Assembly (NCBI RefSeq): GCF_900104725.1
Contig: NZ_LT629758.1
Location: 4,974,501-5,038,500 of the forward strand
DNA length: 64,000 nt
Source: Actinoplanes derwentensis
Lineage (GTDB): Bacteria > Actinomycetota > Actinomycetes > Mycobacteriales > Micromonosporaceae
Direction of reading: 5' to 3'
Below, in pieces: positions 50,512 through 60,427 of this stretch. Each line of letters starts with the position of its first letter. Position 1 is the stretch's first letter. The notes below the pieces were generated by a model. That model searched no databases. It saw nothing but the letters and a program-made list of their open reading frames with translations, and was not told the DNA's origin. Position numbers and translations under genes: made by a program.

Positions 50512-53256
50512 TCACCCCTTCCGTTCCAGGCCGGGCAGTGTGCGAATCCGTCCACCGGCCCCGGCACCGATCCGGCGGCGTGGCTCGGCGGTGGCCCAGC
50601 GGTCCACGCTCCGGCGCAGCGAGGTGACCGCCAATTCGTCGAGCGACACCCGGTTGGAGTCGACCTTGCCGTTGTCGTCGATCTCGTTGGTGCCGATCTC
50701 CCGGATCAGGACCGCACCACGCTCGCCAGCCGACGGCCGGCGCAGTTCCAGGATCTTGTAGTTCGTACCGGGCAGGAACAGCACCCGGTCCTCGACGGCC
50801 TCGTCGCCCTCCGGTTCCAGCACCGTGGTCCGCCGTGCCGTCATCGACCAGATCAGCACGTCGGTGTCGCCGTCCTGGGAGGAGCACGGCTGGGTCAGGG
50901 CGTTGACGAAACCCCAGTCGGTGACGAGCTTGCGCTGCTCGTAGAGGTCCCACTCGTCATCGGTCGGGGTGATCCGGTAGATCGTCGTCCCGCGGAACGA
51001 CGACATCCGGGACAACCCGGAGACCACACAGCGGGCGAACGGCACATGAGGCCCGTTACGGCCGGACCGCAGACCGGCGTCGATACCCGGGCCCCGGGCG
51101 GTGAGGTAGAGCCGCAGCGCCACCGAGTCGGCGAGCACGTCCTCGGTGGACAGGCCGGAGCCCTGCATCCCGGGGTGCTCGGACATGGTCCGGGAGACCG
51201 AGCTGGCCATCACGTCGAACTCGCGGCTGAGGGTGCGGCGCAACCAGGCCCGTTCGTCACCCAGGCCCTTCTCCCGGAGGAGGGCGCTCGATCCGGCGGC
51301 GGGGACCGGCTGCCAGTGGGCATCGGCCCGCGACTCGGGGGTGTCCGGTTGCCGCGCGGGCACCGGGGCCTCCATCACCGGCTCGGGAGCCCGGGGGACG
51401 GCGATCACCGGTTCCGTGACGGGAGCCGCCGGGGCCGGGACGACGGCCGTGGGCAGCGCCGTCTCGGCGCCGAGGGACTCACCGAACCCGGCGGGCATGG
51501 TCGGGGGCTCCGGCTCCGCGACCGGAACCGGCGGCGCACCCGGAACCGGGGGCGCAACCGGAACCGGGGGCGCAGCCGGCTCGGCGACCAGGACCGGGGG
51601 CGGAGACGGGGCCGCGGGCGGAGACGGGGCCTGCGGCGCGACCTGGACCGGCGGGGCCGGCTCGGGCACGGGCGCGGGACGGGATTCCACCGGCGCGGGC
51701 GGCAGCGCCACCGCCGGCTCGGCCCGCACCTGCTGGCGAGCGGCCGGGAGTTGGATCCGCTCCTCCTCGGCCGGGGCCTCGACCTCCAGGCGCAACACCG
51801 GCACTTCGGTCGGGGCTTCGACTTCCAGCCGTACCGCCGGCACGGACACCTCGGCGATGACCATGTTCTCCGCGGCCGCCGGGGCGGGCGGAGCGACCTC
51901 GACGTAGACCGGGATCGGTGCCTCCGAGGCGACCTTGCGGGTCTCCTCCTCGATGTCGATGACCGCCTGCGCCCGGCTGGCCGGTTTCGCGCCCGGCACC
52001 AGGACGGAGGACGGCATCAAGGCGCTGCCGCTGCCTTCCATCCCGCTGACCCGGGCGGCCAGGTCGACCGCGAGCTCGCGCATCCGGCCGGTCGCGGAGT
52101 GGATGGTGTCGTCGAAGACGAGAACACCGCCTTCGGCGTCGAGCATCGCGGCCCGGACCTGCTCGGCGTTCTTCGGTTCCTCGGCCGAACGAACCCAGAG
52201 GCCGGTCTGTACGACCTCGACCACGGCACCGGGAGCGAACCAGAAGACGCGCGGCGCGATCTCCTCCGCCGCGGCCAACGGCGGGCGGTGCGACAGCACG
52301 GTGGGACGGCGGGCACGGGAGTTCGGGTGCGCGCGGGGCGTGTAGACGAGTTCGAGCGCGAACGGCGCCCAGCCGAGGGTGCCGTCCGGCAGCACCGTGC
52401 GGATCTCGTGCTTCACCGGGCTGCCGATCGGCATGCCGGTGTAGCAGACCACGCTGGTGTTCAGCAGATCCGCCAGGGCCTGGCCGAAGGCCTCCCCCTC
52501 CGGCATCCGCACGTCGCCGAACTGGGCGAACCGCACCCGTTGCCGGTTCTCCTCGTCCAGCCCACGCCAGAATCGCACCACGTCGTCCAGCGAGAGCGCC
52601 GGTGTGCCCGGGCAGCCCAGCAGAACCGTCATGGTGTCCGGATGACACGGCACGTACGCGGTCAACCGCTGCCGGTGCTGCTCCACCACCTCCGGATTGC
52701 GGGTGCTGTGGATCCACACCCCGGCCGGGATGGGTTCGATCTCGCCGGTCGCGCTGGAGGCCTGCGTATCGATCGCGGCCTTGTCCCACTGCGGGGTGGG
52801 ATACCGCTTGGCGTCCCAGGTCGGTGGGCGGCCGGGCCGGAACCGCACCCAGCCGCTGCCCGGGGCCGAGTGCACGAACAGCGCGCCGGCCGAGCCGCGC
52901 ACCAGTTCGCCGTCGGGAGCGATCACCGTGCGGTTGAGCCGCTCGGAGAGCCATTGACCGGCCATGGCCGCGGAGTCGTGGTACCGCCCGCACGCCACCA
53001 GCCGGATGCCGCGGCGACGCCGGGGCAACACCACCGCCACCGACTCCCACGCGGTGATCCGCATACCGTCGCCGAGGTCGAGCACGACGACGTCGTTCTC
53101 CGCGTCCTCGATCATCGACAGTGCCAGTGACTGGGCCTCCGGACTGATCGCGTCCTCGGAATGAACCACCAGGGCGTTGCCGACGGTGTGCTGGACGATG
53201 CCGCCCTCGGACCGGTCCTTCCCACCACCGAGCAGGTCACGAAACCGCGATGCCAT
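50512..53256 (-). CDS. T7SS-locus protein with degenerate ADP-ribosyltransferase-like C-terminal domain (paralogue B)
   Basis: 914 residues, a paralogue of the 820-residue protein at 43612-46074: shared N-terminal HTVGNALVVHSED and LGCPGTPALSLDD motifs, a long Pro/Val/Ala-rich low-complexity linker (~430-660), and a C-terminal ART-like domain with SSFRGTTIYR, WSMTARRTTVL and EDRVLFLPGTNYKIL. The ExE second Glu is Arg, so mono-ADP-ribosyl transfer is doubtful. It lies 9 bp downstream of eccB and 4 bp upstream of the EccA-like gene, in the core of the operon. A structural or NAD-sensing role is possible; nothing in the sequence decides. Confidence 0.72.
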   Translation of the reverse strand: MASRFRDLLGGGKDRSEGGIVQHTVGNALVVHSEDAISPEAQSLALSMIEDAENDVVVLDLGDGMRITAWESVAVVLPRRRRGIRLVACGRYHDSAAMAGQWLSERLNRTVIAPDGELVRGSAGALFVHSAPGSGWVRFRPGRPPTWDAKRYPTPQWDKAAIDTQASSATGEIEPIPAGVWIHSTRNPEVVEQHRQRLTAYVPCHPDTMTVLLGCPGTPALSLDDVVRFWRGLDEENRQRVRFAQFGDVRMPEGEAFGQALADLLNTSVVCYTGMPIGSPVKHEIRTVLPDGTLGWAPFALELVYTPRAHPNSRARRPTVLSHRPPLAAAEEIAPRVFWFAPGAVVEVVQTGLWVRSAEEPKNAEQVRAAMLDAEGGVLVFDDTIHSATGRMRELAVDLAARVSGMEGSGSALMPSSVLVPGAKPASRAQAVIDIEEETRKVASEAPIPVYVEVAPPAPAAAENMVIAEVSVPAVRLEVEAPTEVPVLRLEVEAPAEEERIQLPAARQQVRAEPAVALPPAPVESRPAPVPEPAPPVQVAPQAPSPPAAPSPPPVLVAEPAAPPVPVAPPVPGAPPVPVAEPEPPTMPAGFGESLGAETALPTAVVPAPAAPVTEPVIAVPRAPEPVMEAPVPARQPDTPESRADAHWQPVPAAGSSALLREKGLGDERAWLRRTLSREFDVMASSVSRTMSEHPGMQGSGLSTEDVLADSVALRLYLTARGPGIDAGLRSGRNGPHVPFARCVVSGLSRMSSFRGTTIYRITPTDDEWDLYEQRKLVTDWGFVNALTQPCSSQDGDTDVLIWSMTARRTTVLEPEGDEAVEDRVLFLPGTNYKILELRRPSAGERGAVLIREIGTNEIDDNGKVDSNRVSLDELAVTSLRRSVDRWATAEPRRRIGAGAGGRIRTLPGLERKG

Positions 53257-53265
53257 GAGATCGAC

Positions 53266-54620
53266 TCACCTTACTTCTGCGGCCGCGATGGCCCTCACGC
53301 TCAGCGTCGGCCCCTGAGCCAGCGACACGAGCAGGTTCTTCGGGAACGGGACGGCCGCGACCTTGTCGAGCTTCAGCGCCGCCGCCGAATCCGAGTCGCC
53401 GATCGGGTAGGCCTTTCCGTCATCCGCGATGTAGGTGGCCAGGGGCTTGCTGTAACCGGCCTGGTACGGCACCGGGATGACCGCCATACCGGAGCCGGGC
53501 GCGGTGATCACCGACGTCCGCCCGGCGGGGTCCACCCCGGACTGTGCCGGCGGCACGAACACGGCGACGCTGGCGAACGCCTGCTCGCCCACCGCGGCCT
53601 GCCGCAGGCAGAGCACTTCCGCTCCGGGTTCCCGCGGGGTCAGGCCGGTCAGGTCGGGAAGGCGGGTGAGCAACGAACGGTCGTCCGACTTCCGCGCCGA
53701 GACCAGGTCGGCGGTGTCCAGTTCGATCGGCCGCCGGTCGCTCGTCGCCGACGCGAACAGGAATTCGGTGCGGCTGATCGCCGCCAGCCCGTCCCGGCGG
53801 AGGACGAACAGTTGCTCCACGCCGGCGGCCGGCTGCTGCCGGAACAGCGTGCCGACCGGATGGGCGGCCGACCCGACCCGGCGACTCTCACCGGCGCCGG
53901 GAATCCTGGCCGGCGCCAGTTCGGGACCGTCCGGGAGGTAGTCGAGCCAGAGCTGTGGCGCCTGCACCTCGCGGACCGTGCTGGCGCCGAGCGCGACGAG
54001 CACCGCCGGGTCGGTCACCGGGTATTTCCGGTCGGCGGTCACCAGGTAGGTGGCCGACCGGGGGCCCCGGACGACGACGAAACCGTCGGCCGGCACGCCG
54101 GTTCCGGTGACCCGCGGGTTCAGGTTCAGGCCGAGACTCTCACCGGGCCGGTCCGACACCGAACCGGGCAGGCAGACCAGCCAGGGGCCGGTGACGATGG
54201 AGTCGGTGGCGATCGACTGCGGCGCCCCGTCGATCCCGATCGCCGGGCCGCGCGGAACGTCCTTGAGTGATTCCTTGGAGATCAGCTGCACGGTGGCGGA
54301 GCCGCCCTGGATCAGCATGGCCGAGGTGAGATTGGGGGTCGGCCGCAGCATGCCGTTCAGGAACACGTACCGGGTGCCGCTCTCCTTCTCGACCAGGATC
54401 ACCCCACCCTTGGTGTACGCCTTGCTCCCCCGGGGACGATCCAGCCGTAGACGGCGAAACCCGCCACCACCAGGACACTGATCAGTACGCCGAAGGCCAG
54501 CCCGGTGAGAGCGCGCCGGCCGGGGATCTCCGCGGTCGACGGGTCACCCTGCACCAGGGCGGAACTCAGCCGCCCCATCATGAACTGATGGGCGTGGACG
54601 TGGTCTCGCTGAGTCTGCAC
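53266..54620 (-). pseudogene. eccB: eccB, T7SS membrane component, split by a one-base frameshift
   Basis: The 5' part (GTG 54618-54620) encodes QRDHVHAHQFMMGRLSSALVQ, here shown as QRDHVHAHQFMMGR and SSALVQG, then a membrane helix (LTGLAFGVLISVLVVAGFAV); the N-terminal helix-TM layout is diagnostic for EccB. The remaining ~378 residues (53266-54402) are the extracytoplasmic EccB domain, but in another frame. Adding one G in the run CCCCGGGGG at 54427-54435 would restore WIVPGGSKAYTKGGVILVEKE. Because eccB is essential in a working T7SS and the break is in a homopolymer, a sequencing or assembly error is the simplest reading. RBS AGGCGA before the GTG; eccD stop is 6 bp upstream. Confidence 0.88.
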
Positions 54621-54626
54621 AGTCGC

Positions 54627-56036
54627 CTACCCGAACAATCCGCGGGCCCAGGTGTAGAGCCCGAGCACCTGCGCGAGCACCGGGAGCACGACCAGCCCGG
54701 TGGCGACGTCCAGACCGGTGGCCGTGTACTCCCAGAACGGCAGCATGCGTCGCGGCCACGGCCGCAGCGCCGCCATCACCAGCGGGATCAGCAGCGCGAC
54801 GAGGCCGCCGAGCAGCACGTACCGGCCGGAGGCGCCGAACATGTCGGAGAACTTGAGGACCACCATGAGGTAGCCGACGGTACCGGCCAGCACCAGGGCG
54901 ATCCGCTGCCAGAGACCGAAGAAGGTACGCGAGCGCAGCAGGATTGCACTTGAGGTCATCAGCACCAGGGTCCATCCCGACCAGCCCGGGACCGCCATGG
55001 TGAAGTGCATCAGGAACGGCAGGACCAGCGCGGAGGAGACCATGCAGACGGTCAGGTAGGTGTCCGCGTCGTTGGCTCGCGTACGGACCAGGTCGGAGTC
55101 CTCCGGCTCGATGTCGTACGACATGTCCGCGCCCGTCTTGGGCAACTGCGGACCCCGCAGCCGGGAGAACTTCACCGCCGCCCGGGGCGCGAGCACGACC
55201 ATCGTCAGGATCAGGGTGACGGCCGTGGCCGAGACCCCGGGAGCGGTCATCTCCGCGATGTCGCGGGTCACCAGGACGAGGACCGCGATCACGGCCGTCA
55301 CGCCGCCGGCCAGCAACGGCGCGAACGGGATCACCGGCGTGACCGTACGCTGCATGACCAGCAGGAACGCGAACACCGCACCGACCGCGACCGCCGCCGC
55401 CAACAGGGCCGGGCCGTTCAGCGAGACCCCGTCCGGATCACCGTCGACCGCGCTGGACGCGCTGACCGCGGCGAAGAACGCCGCACCACCACCGAACAGC
55501 AACGGGAACGCGCTGTCGTTCTGCCGGAGAGCGCTGATCACCGCGGCGACGAGCAGGCCCACCGCGAGCACGCCGCCGACGATCACCTGGGGCAGCACCG
55601 GGCCCTTGTCGACCAGGACGGCCGCGAGCGCGCCCATCGCCACCAGGGAAAGCACCAGGAACAACACCCGGCGGTACTCCGGCAGCCACCGGTCCCCGCG
55701 CCGGTTGACCATCGTGGCGACGCCCTCGGCGAGGTCGTCGAAGGCGAGTTCCGGCAGCGGGTCCTCGGTGGGACGCAGGTGCAGTTCCTCGCCTTCCAGC
55801 CAGTCCAGGCTCTCCGGCGTGCCGGCGAACTCGAACGGCGCCTGGCCGAGACGCTGCAGCACCCACGACTCGTCGGGGACGTCACCGTCCGGAACCCGGC
55901 TGAGGTTGGTGGTGTGCCGCACCAGCATCGGCATCAGGTTGCCGACCGGCATCCGCATCGGCACGGCCAGGTCGACCTTGCGCTCCGGCCCGATCACGGT
56001 GATGCGGCACAGTTGCTCGTTCAATGCGGTACTCAC
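54627..56036 (-). CDS. eccD: EccD, multi-spanning T7SS channel component
   Basis: 469 residues. The first ~90 form the ubiquitin-like domain of EccD (LCRITVIGPERKVDLAVPMR ... WVLQRLGQAPFE), followed by about 11 hydrophobic helices, for example RVLFLVLSLVAMGALAAVLV and YVLLGGLVALLIPLVMAAL. The short cytoplasmic loop between the domain and the first helix contains LRPTEDPLPELAFDDLAEGV, a conserved EccD contact region. EccD dimers form the membrane cavity of the ESX core complex with EccB and EccC. It lies between eccB and eccC in the usual neighbourhood, 34 bp downstream of eccC. No eccE is seen in the window. Confidence 0.92.
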   Translation of the reverse strand: MSTALNEQLCRITVIGPERKVDLAVPMRMPVGNLMPMLVRHTTNLSRVPDGDVPDESWVLQRLGQAPFEFAGTPESLDWLEGEELHLRPTEDPLPELAFDDLAEGVATMVNRRGDRWLPEYRRVLFLVLSLVAMGALAAVLVDKGPVLPQVIVGGVLAVGLLVAAVISALRQNDSAFPLLFGGGAAFFAAVSASSAVDGDPDGVSLNGPALLAAAVAVGAVFAFLLVMQRTVTPVIPFAPLLAGGVTAVIAVLVLVTRDIAEMTAPGVSATAVTLILTMVVLAPRAAVKFSRLRGPQLPKTGADMSYDIEPEDSDLVRTRANDADTYLTVCMVSSALVLPFLMHFTMAVPGWSGWTLVLMTSSAILLRSRTFFGLWQRIALVLAGTVGYLMVVLKFSDMFGASGRYVLLGGLVALLIPLVMAALRPWPRRMLPFWEYTATGLDVATGLVVLPVLAQVLGLYTWARGLFG

Positions 56037-56070
56037 CAGTGAGCCTTTCTCAGGGGACCGTGTCCGGCTC

Positions 56071-59000
56071 TCACAGGGCCGGGTCCGATACGAAACCGGT
56101 CTGCATCAGGCGCACACCGCGGCGGGTCACCAACTGCGCACGTCCCGGCGGAAGCTGCCGGGGTTTCGCCTCACCGAGGAACTTGCCCTCCTCCTTGGGG
56201 TAGGAGAAGAGCATCGCGGGGGTGCCCAGCTCCCACATCCGCCGGATGACCGGGTCCATCATCGCCCGCATCGCACCGGAGGTGCTCCGCGCGACGATCA
56301 GGTGCAGGCCGATGTACGTGCCCTGGGCCAGCAGCGGGAGCACCGGGTCGAGTGCCGAGCCCATGCCGGTGCCCTTCGCCATCAGGTCGTAGTCGTCGAC
56401 GATGACGAAGAGTTCCGGGCCCTCCCACCAGTCCCGTTTGCGCATCCGGTCCGAGGAGATCTCCGCACCGGGCATGCGCTTGTTCATCGAGACCGAGGTC
56501 TGGCCGGCGAGTTCGTACATCTTGTCGCCAGTGAAGGCGAAGCCCACCTGGTAGGCGGCGTCGATCGCGGTGTCCAGGTCACGACGGGAGTCACCGAGCA
56601 CGACCTTGGCCTGGTCGGGCTGGTAGCGCTGCTGGATGGCCCGCAGAACGAGACGGAGCATGTTGGTCTTGCCGGTCTCGCTGTCCCCGAAGACCAGCAT
56701 GTGCGGCGTGACCATGAAGTCGTGCCAGACCGGGGCGAGCCGCTGCTCGTCCTGGCCGATGACCACCTTGAACTCCGGTTCCGGCAACGGCAGTTGCTCG
56801 ACCATGAGGTGCGCCGGGAGCATCCGCACCGGCGGCGCGGCCGGGCCGGGCCAGAAGGTGCCGATCTCCTCGACCACGGCCTTGGTCGCCTCGGCCAGGT
56901 CGTTCACGTCGGAACTGCCGTCCATCCGCGGCAGGGCGGCGAGGAAGTGCAGCGCGCCGTCGGTCAGACCACGGCCGACCTGGTTCGGCACGGTCTGAGC
57001 CTTGCGGTTGCCGTGTTCCGACTCCATGGCGTCGCCGAGCCGCAGCTCCAGCTTGGTGCCGAGCAGGTCCCGCATCCAGGTGCGCATCTCCGACCAGCGG
57101 GTGGCGGTGACGATCACGTGCACGCCGAACGACAGGCCGCGGGAGGCGAGCTCCTGGAACTTCTGCTCCAGCTCCTGGAAGTCCTGTTTCATCGTGTACC
57201 AGCCGTCGATGACCAGGAAGACGTGCCCGAAGTTGTCCTCGATCACGCCCTCGGCCACCCGGGTGAGGTAGGTCGCCATCGAGTCGAGTCCGTGGCTGGC
57301 GAACTCGGCCTCGCGCCGCTCCATGACCTGAAGGACCTCTTCGACCGTACGGACCACCCGGTCGCGCTCCATCCGGGTCGCCACCGAGCCGACGTGCGGC
57401 AGCCCGGAGATCGAGGCGAGGCCGCCACCGCCGAAGTCCAGCCCGTAGAACTGGACCTCCCGCGGCGTGTTCGCCAGCGACAGCGCCAGGATCAGGCTGC
57501 GCAGCAGGGTGGACTTGCCGCTCTGCGGGGCGCCGGCGATACCGACGTGCCCGTCGGCGCCGTTCAGGTCGACCACCAGTAGTTCCCGCAACTGTTCGGC
57601 GGGCCGGTCGACGATACCGACCGGGACCCGGAGACCACCCCGGACGTACGGGTCGTCGATGGTCATGCCGCGATCCGGATCGGGCACCACGCTCGGCAGC
57701 AGTGAGTCCAGGCTGGGGGCGCTGGACAGTGGTGGCAGCCAGACCTGGCGGGCCGGCGGGCCCGATCCGGCGAGCCGGTCCAGCAGCACCTCGACCAGGC
57801 TCGGCCCGTCGGCGGTCGTGGGGGTCTCCTCCGCGGCCTGCTCCGGGCGTTCCGGACCGGGGTCGTGCCGGACGGCGACCTGCCGGGTGGTGAACGGCAC
57901 CACGTCGGCGGGCAGATCGTCGACGGTCTCGACACTGCCGGCCTTGCGGCCGCTGCCGGTGTACGACCCGGAGACGTACGCCGCCTTGAAACGTACGAGA
58001 TTAGTGGTGTCGATCTTGAGGAAGCCGTTTCCGGGCTCCGGCGGCAGCTCGTAGGCCGCACCCACCCCGATCACGGACCGGGATTCCATCGACGAGAAGG
58101 TCCGCAGGGCCAGCCGGTAGGACAGGTGGCCCTCGACCCGGTTGATCCGGCCCTCGTCGAGACGCTGCGAGGCCAGCAACAGGTGGACACCGAGCGACCG
58201 GCCCAGACGCCCGATGGAGACGAACAGGTCCATGAACTCGGCCTTGCTCGACAGCAGCTCGGAGAACTCGTCGACGATGATCAGCAGCACCGGGAACGGC
58301 ACGAGCTGCGCGCCGTTGCCACGCGCCTTCTCGTAGTCGAACAGCGACGCGTAACCGCTGGCCCGCAGCATCTCCTGACGCCGGGTCATCTCACCGTTGA
58401 GCGCGTCCTGCATGCGGTCGACCAGCGGCAGTTCGTCGGCCAGGTTGGTGATGACCGCCGAGGTGTGCGGCAGCTTCTCCATGCCGATGAATGTCGCGCC
58501 GCCCTTGAAGTCGACGAGCACCAGGTTGAGGATCTCCGAGCTGTGCGTCGCGGCCAGACCGCACACGAGCGTACGGAGCAACTCCGACTTGCCGGAACCC
58601 GTGGCGCCGATGAGCAGACCGTGTGGTCCCATGCCGCCCTGCGCCGACTCCTTGAGGTCGAGTTCGATGACCTCGCGCTCCTCGGTCACGCCGATCGGCA
58701 CCATCAGACGGTTGCGCTGCGGGGTCCGGGTCCGCCACAGCGCCTGCACGTCGAAGGTCATCGCGTCCCGGATGCCGAGCAGCGTGGTCAGTTCGAAGCT
58801 GGTCTCCAGCGGTTCGTCGGAGACCTCCAGCGTGCCGCTGGTCCGCTTCGGGGCGATGATCCGGGCCAGGGCCTCGCACTGGACGTCGTCCAGGCTGTCC
58901 CGCTGCGCCGAACCGGTGGCGGCACCGGCCGGGAACTCCACCACGTCGTCCTTGACCGTGAGCCGCAGAACCTTGGGGCCACCGGGCATCGCACCGGTGA

Positions 59001-60030
59001 GATCGAGCAGGACCGTGTTACGGATGCCCGCGCCGAGCAGGCGAGAGCTGTCCGGCAGGTCGACCAGGTGGGCGATGATCACGACAAGCGGCTCGGCCGA
59101 CGTCGACCGCACGTTCTTGTCGTGATCGCCGCGGTCGGTGACGTCGGGCCCCAGCATGTCCATCAGCGCTTCGTGGGTGCCGGCGAACATCCGCACCGGC
59201 CCGGCGGCGTCGAACGCGGTCGGGTGCGCGTTGTGCGGCAGCCACTTGATCCACTCCCAGGGGCCGCGGTGGACCTCCGCGGCGAGCACCGCGATCCGCA
59301 GTTCGTCCGGGGCGTGGAAGGTGGCGAGCTGGGCCACCATGGCCCGGGCCAGATCGATGGCCGGGTCGATGGCACCCTCGAACTCGACGCTGGTGAAACT
59401 GGTCAGGCCGACCGAGGTCGGAATTCCGGAGACCGTCTGGTACGCCTCGGAGAAGCGCCGCAGCGAGATCGAGGAGAGTGGTTCGAGATCCTCGATCGGC
59501 TTGGTGGACGGCGGGTTGAACTTCAGCATCGCCTTCTGCCGGCCCAGTCCGATCCGCACCCGGCCGAAGTCCTCGTGGCTGGACCGACGCTCCCAGAGCC
59601 GGCTGCCCATCGCGACGGACCAGAGCCAGCTCGGCTGCGGGTTGTTCCACAGCACGAACCTGCGCTGCTGGTCGGCGGCCTCCCGGGCCTGCTTGCGCAA
59701 CTGGCCGATGTACCGCAGGAAGTCCCGGCGCTCGCCCCGCATCTTGCGCTTACGCTCGGCGGCCGCCCGGCCGATCTGCATGACACCCATGAGCAGCATG
59801 CCACCGGCCATGGCGCCACCCATGACGTACATCATCGGGGTGCGGTTGTAGAGGCCGAACATGGCCAGCATCGCGCCCATGCCGAGGCCCATCGGCACGA
59901 CCATCGCGAACGAGCGGAAGTCGAGCGGGGCCTCCTCCGCCATCAGCGGGGGCTCCTGCAACTCGATGGAGCCTTCCGGCGCCTCGGGGCCCTGCGCACG
60001 GGGCGGACGTTTGATCGTGACAGTACTCAT
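56071..60030 (-). CDS. eccC: EccC, FtsK/SpoIIIE-type T7SS motor ATPase
   Basis: 1319 residues in one chain, so all parts of EccCa and EccCb are fused. Two membrane helices (~43-60 and ~68-85) precede a stalk and domain of unknown function. Three P-loop modules follow: Walker A GATGSGKS at ~475-482 with Walker B LLIIVDEFSEL (~582-592); GAPQSGKS at ~833-840 with VFLVIDGW (~937-944); GDSETGKT at ~1115-1122 with LFVIVDDYD (~1207-1215). The first module looks catalytically complete; the second lacks a catalytic Glu as is usual for EccC. ATG 60028-60030 overlaps the small-protein stop by 4 nt. It powers substrate export and recognises C-terminal signals. Confidence 0.95.
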   Translation of the reverse strand: MSTVTIKRPPRAQGPEAPEGSIELQEPPLMAEEAPLDFRSFAMVVPMGLGMGAMLAMFGLYNRTPMMYVMGGAMAGGMLLMGVMQIGRAAAERKRKMRGERRDFLRYIGQLRKQAREAADQQRRFVLWNNPQPSWLWSVAMGSRLWERRSSHEDFGRVRIGLGRQKAMLKFNPPSTKPIEDLEPLSSISLRRFSEAYQTVSGIPTSVGLTSFTSVEFEGAIDPAIDLARAMVAQLATFHAPDELRIAVLAAEVHRGPWEWIKWLPHNAHPTAFDAAGPVRMFAGTHEALMDMLGPDVTDRGDHDKNVRSTSAEPLVVIIAHLVDLPDSSRLLGAGIRNTVLLDLTGAMPGGPKVLRLTVKDDVVEFPAGAATGSAQRDSLDDVQCEALARIIAPKRTSGTLEVSDEPLETSFELTTLLGIRDAMTFDVQALWRTRTPQRNRLMVPIGVTEEREVIELDLKESAQGGMGPHGLLIGATGSGKSELLRTLVCGLAATHSSEILNLVLVDFKGGATFIGMEKLPHTSAVITNLADELPLVDRMQDALNGEMTRRQEMLRASGYASLFDYEKARGNGAQLVPFPVLLIIVDEFSELLSSKAEFMDLFVSIGRLGRSLGVHLLLASQRLDEGRINRVEGHLSYRLALRTFSSMESRSVIGVGAAYELPPEPGNGFLKIDTTNLVRFKAAYVSGSYTGSGRKAGSVETVDDLPADVVPFTTRQVAVRHDPGPERPEQAAEETPTTADGPSLVEVLLDRLAGSGPPARQVWLPPLSSAPSLDSLLPSVVPDPDRGMTIDDPYVRGGLRVPVGIVDRPAEQLRELLVVDLNGADGHVGIAGAPQSGKSTLLRSLILALSLANTPREVQFYGLDFGGGGLASISGLPHVGSVATRMERDRVVRTVEEVLQVMERREAEFASHGLDSMATYLTRVAEGVIEDNFGHVFLVIDGWYTMKQDFQELEQKFQELASRGLSFGVHVIVTATRWSEMRTWMRDLLGTKLELRLGDAMESEHGNRKAQTVPNQVGRGLTDGALHFLAALPRMDGSSDVNDLAEATKAVVEEIGTFWPGPAAPPVRMLPAHLMVEQLPLPEPEFKVVIGQDEQRLAPVWHDFMVTPHMLVFGDSETGKTNMLRLVLRAIQQRYQPDQAKVVLGDSRRDLDTAIDAAYQVGFAFTGDKMYELAGQTSVSMNKRMPGAEISSDRMRKRDWWEGPELFVIVDDYDLMAKGTGMGSALDPVLPLLAQGTYIGLHLIVARSTSGAMRAMMDPVIRRMWELGTPAMLFSYPKEEGKFLGEAKPRQLPPGRAQLVTRRGVRLMQTGFVSDPAL

Positions 60031-60425
60031 CCGAGCATCCCCGACTCGTCGTCGTTACCGCCCCAGGCGGTGTTCTCCTGGCGGAGCAGCTTCACCGAGT
60101 AGCGGTCGTTGCGGTACCGCTCGGTCACCTTGACGTCGTCGTCCTCCTCGGCCTGCCGCTTCTTCTCCTTGGCCCGGGCCTCTTCCTCCTCCTTGCGGAG
60201 ACGGTCCTGCTCGTCCCAGTACGCCTTCGCCCGCGCGGCCTGTTCCTCTTCGTCCTTCGCGAGCGACTTCGTGAACTCGGCGTCGCTGACCCCCTCCTCA
60301 CCGCAGGGACGCATCTTGTCCAGGTCGGCGCTGAAGAAGTCGGGCACACCACCGGCCGACGGGGCCGCCTTCGGCGGAATCACCCGCCGCCATACGGCAC
60401 GAGGAGGTTGCGGGGTCTCGGACAT
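60027..60425 (-). CDS. Small highly charged T7SS-locus protein
   Basis: 132 residues. A central coiled-coil-like Glu/Lys/Arg-rich stretch (EEEARAKEKKRQAEEDDD region) follows a Pro-rich N terminus. The C-terminal end carries LLRQENTAWGG, a motif also found as LLREDDTTWGG near the end of the adjacent repeat protein. The ATG 60423-60425 has AAGGGTGAC upstream and is 2 bp after the repeat-protein stop; its own stop overlaps eccC by 4 nt. No family name is recognised. Position and motif suggest a chaperone, adapter or substrate for EccC, by inference. Confidence 0.7.
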   Translation of the reverse strand: MSETPQPPRAVWRRVIPPKAAPSAGGVPDFFSADLDKMRPCGEEGVSDAEFTKSLAKDEEEQAARAKAYWDEQDRLRKEEEEARAKEKKRQAEEDDDVKVTERYRNDRYSVKLLRQENTAWGGNDDESGMLG

Positions 60426-60427
60426 CG

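Noticed and set aside
47148..53130. Two very long plus-strand open frames (1159 and 1398 codons) across the EccA-like and ART-like genes
   Set aside because: They are antisense shadows caused by high GC. Their translations are low-complexity Arg/Gly/Val strings without domains, whereas the minus strand encodes clear beta-helix, AAA and paralogous domains.
54427..54435. Programmed frameshift in eccB
   Set aside because: The homopolymer could slip, but there is no known programmed frameshift in EccB, no stimulatory structure was evident, and the upstream frame stops soon after. A sequencing error or mutation is simpler.
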